DNA of 6,320 nt from Acidimicrobiia bacterium. Lineage in GTDB: Bacteria > Actinomycetota > Acidimicrobiia > Spongiisociales > UBA5794. Both the position numbers and the translations under genes were made by a program. The notes beneath the pieces were generated by a model. It had not been told where the DNA came from. It did not search any database and worked only from the letters and a program-made list of their open reading frames with translations. Below, in pieces: positions 1 through 5,602 of the stretch (the first letter of the stretch is position 1; each line of letters begins with the position of its first letter). The stretch covers positions 1 to 6,320 of the forward strand of contig JACDBE010000172.1 of assembly GCA_013695075.1 (NCBI GenBank), written 5' to 3'.

Positions 1-22
1 CGGCACGGAAGGGCGGATTCAT
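1..22 (-). CDS. Start of an unidentified downstream gene (partial, 7 codons)
   Basis: An ATG on the minus strand at 22-20 is followed by an open reading frame to the window edge (M-N-P-P-F-R-A). It begins 7 nt after the livM stop codon. A good Shine-Dalgarno sequence, GAGGTGA, lies at 36-30 and overlaps that stop, with 7 nt between it and the ATG. This is the arrangement expected of the next gene in a translationally coupled operon. Seven residues are too few to assign a family. A catabolic gene for the imported substrate would fit the context, but that is a guess. The start is well supported for so short a stretch; the function is unknown. Confidence 0.5.
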
Positions 23-29
23 CGCAACG

Positions 30-1043
30 TCACCTCGATTCGGGGGGCAGGGTGGGTCGTTCTGTCCCTGGCCACCACCGCGCCAACAGCGCCGACAGTT
101 GGGCAACGGCCCCTTGCTTGAAGCCGAGGAACATCACCACGATCAGAGCGCCGTACACGACCTCGCGCAACCGGCCGAACTCGATCAACAGCTCATCGAG
201 AACGGCGAACGTCGTCGAGCCGATCACGGGTCCCAGCAACGTGCCCAGGCCACCGAAGGCCAGCATGACGAGCACCCGGACGTCGACATGGCCGAATTCG
301 TAGGTCGAAGGGCTGATGAACCCGGAGTGGTGGGCGTAGAGCGCGCCGGTGAGGCCCAACATCGCGGAACCCACCAACCCGGCGAGGATGCGGTAGCGGG
401 CCACGTGAACGCCTGCCAGCTCGGCGGCTACCTCGTCGTCCTTCAAGGCCCGGAACGCCCACCCAACGTGCGTCCGCTCCAGAACGCGAAAGACGATCAG
501 GAACACGACAACGACGGTCAGGAAGACGTAGTAGGCGGGGACGCGTTCGGCGAGGAAGGTCCCGGTGCCGGCACCCACCCTGAGACCGGTCTCGCCGCCG
601 GTCAGTTCTCGCTGGCCGAGCACCAGGTTGAAGAAGGCAAGCGAGAAGGCGAGGGTCACGATGCCCGTGAAGATCACATCGAGGGAGCGGCGGACCGCCA
701 CCCAACTGAACAGGCCGCCGAGCAGGGCAGATAGGCACGCGGCCAGGACGATCCCGGCTGCCAGCGGGACCCCGACCCGGTCGGCAAGGACCACCGAGGT
801 GTAGCCACCGACGCCGGCCAAAGCGCCCACGCACAGGAACAACTGGTTGGTGCAACCGAAGATGACGTTGAAGGCGACGGCGTATGCCATGAACAGCAGG
901 GCGTCCACGGCCAACCCCATCATCAGCCGAGAATCCCCCAGCCACAGCGGGATCAGGGCGAGCAGGGCCAGCACGGCCAGGATCGGAGCCAAGGCGCTCA
1001 CCCAGGGCCGGGAGGAACCGGTGCGGGTCGCCGTGGCCGTCAC
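30..1043 (-). CDS. livM: Branched-chain amino acid-type ABC transporter, permease LivM
   Basis: This is the second membrane-spanning subunit of the HAAT/Liv-type importer, 337 residues long and usual for LivM. It should pair with LivH to form the substrate channel in the inner membrane. The protein is strongly hydrophobic, with membrane segments near residues 16-35, 40-62, 66-86, 92-115, 122-142, 170-188, 215-236, 255-280 and 293-308. The cytoplasmic coupling loop that contacts the ATPases is clear at about 194-213 (GWAFRALKDDEVAAELAGVH). It is followed by the family motif LTGALYAHHSGFISP (231-245) and by LAFGGLGTLLGP (261-272). The GTG start at 1043 overlaps the livH stop in a GTGA arrangement and has GGAGG at 1053-1049, 5 nt upstream. 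The frame stays open far upstream of this GTG, but that part is antisense to livH coding and does not resemble a permease. The hydrophilic C-terminal tail is short. The subunit assignment is secure; the transported substrate is not known from this gene. Confidence 0.95.
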   Translation of the reverse strand: MTATATRTGSSRPWVSALAPILAVLALLALIPLWLGDSRLMMGLAVDALLFMAYAVAFNVIFGCTNQLFLCVGALAGVGGYTSVVLADRVGVPLAAGIVLAACLSALLGGLFSWVAVRRSLDVIFTGIVTLAFSLAFFNLVLGQRELTGGETGLRVGAGTGTFLAERVPAYYVFLTVVVVFLIVFRVLERTHVGWAFRALKDDEVAAELAGVHVARYRILAGLVGSAMLGLTGALYAHHSGFISPSTYEFGHVDVRVLVMLAFGGLGTLLGPVIGSTTFAVLDELLIEFGRLREVVYGALIVVMFLGFKQGAVAQLSALLARWWPGTERPTLPPESR

Positions 1044-1897
1044 GTGTTCCTCCCCAGCAACCCGGTGGGACGGAGGAGGATGGTGGCCGCCGCCGCCGCC
1101 AGCAGAACGATCGTGGTGATGTACTGACCGATGTAGAAAGCGCTCACCGTGGAGACCATGCCCAGGAGGATCCCGGCGACGAACGCACCGGAGATGCTTC
1201 CCAGCCCGCCGACGACGGCAACGATCAGCGCCAGGATGGTGAAGTCGATCCCGGCGTTGACACCAACCGGAGAGGTCATCGATCGAGTGACAGCCACCAG
1301 GCCGGCCAGGATGCCGCTGAGGATGAAGATGAGACGGCGTACCGCAGCCGGGTTGATCCCCACCAGGCGGGAGCCTTCCTCGTCTTGGATCACCGAACGG
1401 ATCGCCTTGCCCAGGGTGGACATCCGGAGGAACGCAAGCATCAGCCCCCCCGTCGTCACCGAGATGACGGAGGCGAGCAGCGTCCCGGTTCGCATCCGCA
1501 CGCCGAAGATCTCGACAGCGGCACCTCCGATGTCCAGCCCGAGCGACCCGATGGGATAGCGCCACATCAGCAGGCCGTCGATCACGATCCCCACGCCCAG
1601 GGTGAGGAGAAGGGAGAGGAGGACCCGGTGCTCGCCCTGCTGGCGATAGACGGGCCGCATGATGGTGGCGTCGAGCAGGAGGCCGAGCGCTCCCACCGTA
1701 AGCAACCCCACCGCCACCGCCCACCCGGCGGGGAGACCGGCTCTCATGGTCAACGTGACCACCATCGCCCCCATCACCGCCATCTGCCCGTAGGCGAGGT
1801 TGAGGATCCCACCGAGGCCGTAGACCAAGGTCAGCCCCACGCCCAGCAGACCGAACTGGAGCCCCAATGCCGTCCCGTCGAGGAGCACGGCGATCAC
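1040..1897 (-). CDS. livH: Branched-chain amino acid-type ABC transporter, permease LivH
   Basis: This is the first membrane-spanning subunit of the Liv-type importer, about 285 residues, typical for the family. It has an N-terminal hydrophobic stretch with the LivH hallmark LTLVYGLGGILNLAYGQM (residues about 22-39), further membrane helices, and a cytoplasmic coupling loop near 163-182 (GKAIRSVIQDEEGSRLVGIN). The late motif VVGGLGSISGAFVAGILLG (about 228-246) also fits. The start is uncertain. A TTG at 1903 and a GTG at 1897 are both in frame. The GTG is preferred because a G-run (GGGGG) lies 6 nt upstream of it, whereas the run directly abuts the TTG. It follows livF after 67 nt, the largest gap within the transporter operon, and its stop overlaps the livM start. 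The family call is secure; the start is accurate to within two codons. Confidence 0.94.
   Translation of the reverse strand: MIAVLLDGTALGLQFGLLGVGLTLVYGLGGILNLAYGQMAVMGAMVVTLTMRAGLPAGWAVAVGLLTVGALGLLLDATIMRPVYRQQGEHRVLLSLLLTLGVGIVIDGLLMWRYPIGSLGLDIGGAAVEIFGVRMRTGTLLASVISVTTGGLMLAFLRMSTLGKAIRSVIQDEEGSRLVGINPAAVRRLIFILSGILAGLVAVTRSMTSPVGVNAGIDFTILALIVAVVGGLGSISGAFVAGILLGMVSTVSAFYIGQYITTIVLLAAAAATILLRPTGLLGRNT
1049..1053 (-). promoter_or_regulatory. Ribosome-binding site of livM inside livH
   Basis: GGAGG on the minus strand lies 5 nt upstream of the GTG start at 1043, within the last codons of livH. It decides the livM start in a frame that would otherwise stay open for about 880 further bases. 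Confidence 0.75.
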
Positions 1898-1906
1898 TCG
1901 CAACCC

Positions 1907-1920
1907 CCGCGGCCCCGCGG
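1907..1920. repeat. GC-only duplicated palindrome in the livF-livH gap (CCGCGG-CC-CCGCGG)
   Basis: Two copies of the hexamer CCGCGG are separated by 2 bp in the 67-nt gap between the livF stop and the livH start. In the mRNA the stretch can fold as a 5-bp all-GC stem with a 4-nt loop, ending only a few nucleotides before the livH start. No U-run follows, so it does not look like an intrinsic terminator. It could modulate livH translation or be a processing or stability element; it may also be chance in GC-rich DNA. A second small inverted repeat, CATCC-AC-GGATG, lies next to it at 1923-1934. Confidence 0.4.
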
Positions 1921-1970
1921 TGCATCCACGGATGGATCTCGGTACCTACCGGAGCCCGGAGAACCGGCGG

Positions 1971-2669
1971 TCACGTCACCCCCAGATAGGCGCGGCGGAC
2001 GTCGGGATCCTGCTCCAGTTCCTTCGCAGAGCCCTCCATCTGGATCCGACCGTTCTCGAGCACGTAACCGCGGTCGGCCAGCCGAAGGACGAGCGGCACC
2101 TGTTGCTCCGCCACGAGGAGCGTCAGTCCAGATTGGCGCAGGGTGGCCAGCGCCCGATAGGCAGCATCGGCCAGGTTCGGTGCCAGACCGGTGGTGGGCT
2201 CGTCGAGCATGAGCAGGCGGGGCCGCGACATGAGCGCCCGACCCACCGCCAGCATCTGCTGCTCTCCGCCGCTCATGGTTCCCGCACGCTGGGCGAATCG
2301 CTCCCCCAGCCGGGGGAACAACTCCACGACCAGATCGAGATCGACGGGACGGGGTCGGCGTGGATAGGCGCCCAGTGCCAGGTTCTCCTTGACCGACATG
2401 TAGGCGAACAGGTGCCTCTCCGCAGGGACGAAGGCGAGCCCGGCACGGGAGATGCGATGCGTCGGCCAGCCATGGATCGGCTCCCCCTCGAACCGTACGG
2501 TACCGGCGGTGGGTCGGAGCAGGCCACACACCGCCCGGAATAGCGTGGTCTTGCCGGCGCCGTTCGATCCGATGATCGCCACGACCTCGCCCCCACCGAC
2601 GGTGAAGTCGATTCCGGAGATGACGTTCTCGCCCAGATAACCTGTCGCAACGCCCGAAACCTCAAGCAC
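1971..2669 (-). CDS. livF: Branched-chain amino acid-type ABC transporter, ATPase LivF
   Basis: This is one of two cytoplasmic ATPases that drive the importer, 232 residues long and normal for LivF. The Walker A motif GSNGAGKTT is at residues 34-42. The LivF-type segment FVPAERHLFAYMSVKENL (80-97) lacks the usual Q-loop glutamine, as is normal for this subfamily. The ABC signature MSGGEQQ is at 132-138 and Walker B LLMLDEP at 152-158. The C-terminal part carries the LivF pattern AEQQ...ADRGYVLENG (187-207), with Gln where other ABC ATPases have the switch His. The GTG start at 2669 overlaps the end of livG by 8 bp. No Shine-Dalgarno sequence is visible, so translation is probably coupled to livG. 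The signature and catalytic residues look intact, so this subunit probably carries a canonical ATP site even though LivG has a divergent signature. Confidence 0.95.
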   Translation of the reverse strand: MLEVSGVATGYLGENVISGIDFTVGGGEVVAIIGSNGAGKTTLFRAVCGLLRPTAGTVRFEGEPIHGWPTHRISRAGLAFVPAERHLFAYMSVKENLALGAYPRRPRPVDLDLVVELFPRLGERFAQRAGTMSGGEQQMLAVGRALMSRPRLLMLDEPTTGLAPNLADAAYRALATLRQSGLTLLVAEQQVPLVLRLADRGYVLENGRIQMEGSAKELEQDPDVRRAYLGVT

Positions 2670-3396
2670 GGGCGGTGCCCAGGTAGGCGTCGATCACCTC
2701 GGGGTGGCGCATGACCTGCTGCGGGTCGCCGTCCACCAGCACCCTTCCGAAGTTGAGGACCAGGATCCTCTCCGCCAGGTTCATCACCGCCTTCATGACG
2801 TGTTCGACCCAGATCACGGTGATGCCCAGGTGGTCGCGCACGGTGCGGACGATGTCGATCGAGCTTCGCAGCTCGGTGTCGTTGAGCCCGGCCATCACCT
2901 CGTCGAGCAACAGGATCCGAGGTCGACCGGCCAGGGCACGAGCCAGCTCCAGGAATCGCTGCTCGTGGAGATTGAGTGTCCCCACCGGATGCCGGGCCCG
3001 AGCCCCGAGCCCGACGAAGGCCAGCGCGTCGCGGCCGCGCGCTACCGCCTCCCTCTCCGAGAGCCGTCCCGTGTGACCCCCGAACATGGCGCCGAGAACC
3101 GAGTTCTCGATGGTTGTCATCGAGGAGAAGGATCGCGGGGTCTGCATGACCATGGCCAGGCCACGCCGCCGTATCTGATGAGGGCTCAGCCCGGTGATGG
3201 GCTCGTCGCCCAGGGTCACCACCCCTGCGGTGGCACGCTCCAACCCACCGATGACCTTGAGCAGGGTGCTCTTACCGGCCCCGTTGGGGCCGACGATGGC
3301 CAGGATCTCGCCCTCGTCGACCGCGAAGCTCACTCCGTCCACCGCCGGGAGACCGCCGAAGCGCTTCTCCAGGCGGTCGACCGACAGCAGGCTCAT
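2662..3396 (-). CDS. livG: Branched-chain amino acid-type ABC transporter, ATPase LivG
   Basis: This is the second cytoplasmic ATPase of the importer, 244 residues. Walker A GPNGAGKST is at residues 36-44, the Q-loop glutamine is Q85 (MVMQTPRSF), Walker B ILLLDEVMAGL is at 161-171 with catalytic Glu166, and the switch histidine is H199 (WVEHVM). The C-terminal segment ILVLNFGRVLVDGDPQQV is typical of LivG. The ABC signature is degenerate: TLNLHEQRFLELARAL (140-155) replaces the usual LSGGQ-type sequence, and DEV replaces DEP after Walker B. From memory, similar changes occur in other LivG-like proteins. The ATG at 3396 is 6 nt after the stop of the binding-protein gene, with only a weak CGGG-like ribosome-binding site, so coupled translation is likely. 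Its stop lies inside livF. Confidence 0.95.
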   Translation of the reverse strand: MSLLSVDRLEKRFGGLPAVDGVSFAVDEGEILAIVGPNGAGKSTLLKVIGGLERATAGVVTLGDEPITGLSPHQIRRRGLAMVMQTPRSFSSMTTIENSVLGAMFGGHTGRLSEREAVARGRDALAFVGLGARARHPVGTLNLHEQRFLELARALAGRPRILLLDEVMAGLNDTELRSSIDIVRTVRDHLGITVIWVEHVMKAVMNLAERILVLNFGRVLVDGDPQQVMRHPEVIDAYLGTARA

Positions 3397-3402
3397 CCCG
3401 GT

Positions 3403-4689
3403 TCAGGGCTGGTATGGCTCGAGTGGTTCCGACAGGCTCAGTCTCTCCGGATACCAATCGCCAGCATCGTTCACTCCTTCCGGCGCCGGCCCCGGGCCGA
3501 TGACGTCGAAGGCGATCGTGGCCGCCGCCAGCTCGCCCCACTCCGTCCAGGACACGTCAAAGGCGTAGCCGGGAATGTCAAAGGTGGTGGCGTGGAGGTA
3601 CTCGGCGATGGCCGTGGGATCGTCTCCCACCTCGCCGACCGCCTGGGCCACCATCGTCACGATGCCGTAGCCGGCCAGGGCATCGTCCTCGAAGAAGACG
3701 TTGTCCGATGCCTCCAGATAGCGGCGGGCCAGATCCTGATACTCGGTGCTGGTCACGTCGGCACAGCCGAAGTCGGCATAGCGATTGATGGCGGCTTCGC
3801 CCACACCGCCCGCCACCAGGGAGCGGGGGGTGTAGGAGCCGGTGACCGGGACGTCGTACAGGTCGGCCGACTGGGCGGTGATCGGGCCAGAGCCCGGCGG
3901 GTGACCGGTGGCGATGATCATCTCCGGGTCGAGCGCCTCGAACCCGCGCAGGTAGGTGGTGAAGTCGGTCTCGCCCACCGGAGCCACCGCGATCTCGAGT
4001 TCGATGCCCTCGGCGCCAGCGAAGGTGTCTTGCAGGGCGCTGTTGATCGCCTGACCCCAGGCATAGTCGGCGATGATGGCCCCCACCCGGGTGAGCCCCT
4101 CGTCCTGCACGTATTGCAGGATGGGACCGGCAACCATGGGAGCCGCCGGGAGACAGGTGCGGAATGTATATCTACTGTCGGCGGTGAGGATCGCCTCCGA
4201 CCCGGCCTTGACCAGGAAGAGCGGAACCGCCAGCTCCTCGGCGAGGAGCGCGGTCTGCAGACCCACGTCGCTCGAGATGATGCCACCCACGGCGACAACG
4301 CCCTCTGCCTCGATCAGTCTCTCCAGGGCGGCGGCGCCCTCCTCGGCGTTTGATTGATCGTCGGCTTCCACCAGCTCGATCATGCGACCGTCGACCCCGC
4401 CCGCCTCGTTGATCTCGGCGGCGGCGAGCTGCATCCCGTCGGTCACCTGTACACCCCAGGGACCAAAGTTGCCGGTCAGGGAGGTCAGCGTCCCGATCCG
4501 GATCGGCTCATCGGACGCCGTGGCCTCGGACGTCCCGGTGGGTTCGGTGGTGGTCTCGGCTGGTTCGCTGGTTTCGGTCGGGGCTTCGGGGGACGGAGAG
4601 GTGGTGTCCGCCGTCTCATCGCCTCCGCAGGCCGCCACCATCGCCACCACCGACAGCAGGGCCATCAGCCGTCTGATCCTCTGGATCAT
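3403..4689 (-). CDS. Liv-type ABC transporter substrate-binding lipoprotein
   Basis: This extracytoplasmic receptor of the importer is 428 residues long. Residues 1-21 form a lipoprotein signal: a basic start (MIQRIRR), a hydrophobic core and a lipobox VAAC with Cys21 as the lipidated residue. Residues 22-61 are a low-complexity linker rich in Thr, Ser, Pro and Glu, which probably tethers the domain away from the membrane. The periplasmic-binding fold of the leucine-binding (Peripla_BP_6) type starts near residue 62 with IRIGTLTSLTGNFGPWG. It continues with AAAEINEAGGVDGR (89-102), a site for ligand contacts around GGIISSD (135-141), and the inter-lobe motif ADYAWGQAIN (207-216). The mature domain has two cysteines, C179 and C309, which might form a disulfide. 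The ATG at 4689 has AGGAGG 4 nt upstream; the frame is open further upstream but is antisense to the hydrolase there. The family also binds amides and aromatic acids, so livK is not assigned and the ligand is unknown. Confidence 0.93.
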   Translation of the reverse strand: MIQRIRRLMALLSVVAMVAACGGDETADTTSPSPEAPTETSEPAETTTEPTGTSEATASDEPIRIGTLTSLTGNFGPWGVQVTDGMQLAAAEINEAGGVDGRMIELVEADDQSNAEEGAAALERLIEAEGVVAVGGIISSDVGLQTALLAEELAVPLFLVKAGSEAILTADSRYTFRTCLPAAPMVAGPILQYVQDEGLTRVGAIIADYAWGQAINSALQDTFAGAEGIELEIAVAPVGETDFTTYLRGFEALDPEMIIATGHPPGSGPITAQSADLYDVPVTGSYTPRSLVAGGVGEAAINRYADFGCADVTSTEYQDLARRYLEASDNVFFEDDALAGYGIVTMVAQAVGEVGDDPTAIAEYLHATTFDIPGYAFDVSWTEWGELAAATIAFDVIGPGPAPEGVNDAGDWYPERLSLSEPLEPYQP

Positions 4690-4693
4690 CGGT

Positions 4694-4699
4694 CCTCCT
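4694..4699 (-). promoter_or_regulatory. Strong ribosome-binding site of the substrate-binding lipoprotein
   Basis: A perfect AGGAGG on the minus strand lies 4 nt before the ATG at 4689. It decides this start in a frame that stays open upstream, and it is the strongest Shine-Dalgarno sequence in the window. That suits a receptor needed in excess over the membrane and ATPase subunits. Confidence 0.85.
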
Positions 4700-4746
4700 A
4701 GCTTCCTCGGGTCTCGGTCGCGCTGCGGCGGACGGGACGGGGAGCG

Positions 4747-4776
4747 AGCGTAAGCCGTGACTGACCGGTCAGTCAA
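4747..4776 (-). promoter_or_regulatory. Putative sigma70-like promoter of the transporter operon
   Basis: On the minus strand, TTGACT (4776-4771) resembles a -35 box and TACGCT (4752-4747) fits the TAnnnT pattern of a -10 box, with an 18-bp spacer. Transcription would start near 4740, leaving a leader of about 50 nt before the lipoprotein ATG. The -35 box and most of the spacer lie within the 18-bp palindrome, as expected for a repressible promoter. The -10 match is modest and no start site has been shown. An internal promoter here would let the transporter be expressed apart from the hydrolase. Confidence 0.5.
4758..4775. promoter_or_regulatory. Perfect 18-bp palindrome, probable operator of the transporter operon
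   Basis: TGACTGACCGGTCAGTCA is identical to its own reverse complement over all 18 bases. It is built from two TGAC and two GTCA tetramers around CG, so it contains TGAC-N6-GTCA twice, offset by 4 bp. It overlaps the last codons and stop of the hydrolase and the -35 box and spacer of the putative transporter promoter. Short palindromes of this type are typical operators of dimeric helix-turn-helix repressors, especially TetR-type ones; overlapping half-sites could seat two dimers. There is no U-run to suggest a terminator. The regulator is not encoded here, so its family is an inference. Confidence 0.7.
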
Positions 4777-5539
4777 TGAAGCCGGCAAATCGCTCGCCAT
4801 CGATGGCGGCCACCGTAGCCTCCAGGACCTCGGCCGGACAGTCGAGATGGGGCGAGTGTCCGCTCCCGTCCAGCCACAGCCGCCGGGTAGGGCCTCGAAC
4901 GGCTGTCTCGATGGCATCGAGCTGGGCCACGGTCCCGTACGGGTCGTCGGAGCCTTGGATCATCAACACCGGACAAGCAATCCCATACAGCAGTGGCTCG
5001 ATGTTCCAGCGGCGGAAGGCGACACTCCCCCACACGTCGAACCAACCGAAGAAGGTGGCGGCGGCATCGTGGTGATACTGAGCCATCTTCTCCGCCAGAT
5101 CCCCCTGGGCGAAGGCGTGCCGGGCCGCCGCCACCCCGGCGATCGATTCCGGCTCGACGAACACATGGGGCGCAATGGCCACGACTCCCCTCACCGGGTG
5201 GCCGCTCCCGGCGAGGATCAGCGCGATCGAAGCGCCGTCGGAGTGGCCCACCAGGAACGGTCGTTCGATGTCGAGGCTGTCGAGGAGCGCGGGGAGGGTG
5301 ACCAGGGCCTCGTGATGCATGAAGTCGAGGGGGCGTGGTCCCGACAGGGATGACGACCAACCATTCCCGGATCTGGAGTACACGACGGCTTTCCGCCCGG
5401 TCGCCTCGGCCACGCGATCGGGGAATCCCCGCCACAGCTCGATCGAGCCCAAGCCCTCGTGGAGGAAGACGAGCCACGGCGGATCACCGTCGATCACGGT
5501 GTACTCGATCTCGGTCTGGTCCAGGTTCAGGAAGGGCAA
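4769..5539 (-). CDS. Alpha/beta-fold hydrolase
   Basis: A single-domain alpha/beta hydrolase of about 256 residues, probably cytoplasmic, as no signal peptide is seen. The oxyanion-hole region is HEGLGS (27-32), the nucleophile elbow GHSDG has Ser100, the acid is Asp198 or Asp199 in GSDDPYGT, and the base is His228 in GSGHSPH. The stretches SRSGNGWS (55-62), APHVFVEP (123-130) and FFGWFDVW (163-170) fit a subgroup that I recall being annotated only as alpha/beta hydrolase, sometimes near CoA-ligase genes. The substrate is unknown; ester, lactone or CoA-thioester hydrolysis are all possible. The start is inferred. No ATG lies in frame, and a TTG at 5539 gives the natural N-terminus MPFLNLDQTEIEYTV. 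No Shine-Dalgarno sequence is seen, so the mRNA may be nearly leaderless. It is first on the minus strand, 79 nt ahead of the lipoprotein gene and divergent from the CoA ligase across 63 nt. Confidence 0.88.
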   Translation of the reverse strand: MPFLNLDQTEIEYTVIDGDPPWLVFLHEGLGSIELWRGFPDRVAEATGRKAVVYSRSGNGWSSSLSGPRPLDFMHHEALVTLPALLDSLDIERPFLVGHSDGASIALILAGSGHPVRGVVAIAPHVFVEPESIAGVAAARHAFAQGDLAEKMAQYHHDAAATFFGWFDVWGSVAFRRWNIEPLLYGIACPVLMIQGSDDPYGTVAQLDAIETAVRGPTRRLWLDGSGHSPHLDCPAEVLEATVAAIDGERFAGFID

Positions 5540-5548
5540 GGACGGCGA

Positions 5549-5557
5549 TGGTAATCT
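5549..5557 (+). promoter_or_regulatory. Putative extended -10 promoter of the CoA-ligase gene
   Basis: TGG followed by TAATCT on the plus strand matches an extended -10 element (TGn-TAnnnT). No convincing -35 box lies 16-18 bp upstream, which extended -10 promoters tolerate. Transcription would begin around 5563-5565, just at the left end of the inverted repeat at 5565-5580, leaving a leader of about 40 nt before the ATG at 5603. A repressor bound there would block initiation or early elongation. This is read by eye from the motif only. Confidence 0.4.
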
Positions 5558-5564
5558 CGCTTCA

Positions 5565-5580
5565 CTGACCGCATGGTCAG
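5565..5580. promoter_or_regulatory. Operator-like inverted repeat between hydrolase and CoA ligase
   Basis: CTGACC-GCAT-GGTCAG has two 6-bp arms around 4 bp and lies in the 63-bp space between the divergent hydrolase and ligase starts. It contains TGAC-N6-GTCA (5566-5579), the same half-sites at the same spacing as in the palindrome at 4758-4775. On the plus strand the left flank ACTGACCG is also identical at both sites. It is well placed to control both divergent genes through one repressor, probably a dimeric TetR-like protein encoded elsewhere. Confidence 0.65.
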
Positions 5581-5589
5581 GTCTTAGCC

Positions 5590-5595
5590 GAGGAG
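5590..5595 (+). promoter_or_regulatory. Ribosome-binding site of the CoA-ligase gene
   Basis: GAGGAG on the plus strand lies 7 nt before the ATG at 5603, a good Shine-Dalgarno match and spacing. It supports that ATG as the start. Confidence 0.75.
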
Positions 5596-5602
5596 CAACC
5601 CC

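Noticed and set aside
1044..1925. Upstream extension of the livM frame to a 631-residue protein
   Set aside because: The extension is the +1 shadow of livH, composed mostly of Arg, Gly, Pro and Asp with no domain. The permease-like sequence begins at the GTG at 1043, which has its own ribosome-binding site.
1385..2212. 275-residue open frame on the plus strand
   Set aside because: It is antisense to livH and livF, rich in His, Arg, Pro and Gln, without a recognisable domain, and has no place in the gene order.
2704..4353. 549-residue open frame on the plus strand
   Set aside because: It is antisense to livG and the binding-protein gene, both of which have clear motifs. Its His/Gly/Asp/Arg-rich composition is typical of antisense frames in GC-rich DNA.
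4758..4775. Palindrome as an intrinsic terminator for the hydrolase gene
   Set aside because: The palindrome has no loop and no following T-run on the minus strand, and it overlaps the stop codon itself. An operator is a better explanation.
4690..4917. Upstream extension of the binding-protein frame
   Set aside because: It would bury the lipoprotein signal peptide inside the protein and skip the AGGAGG-preceded ATG at 4689.
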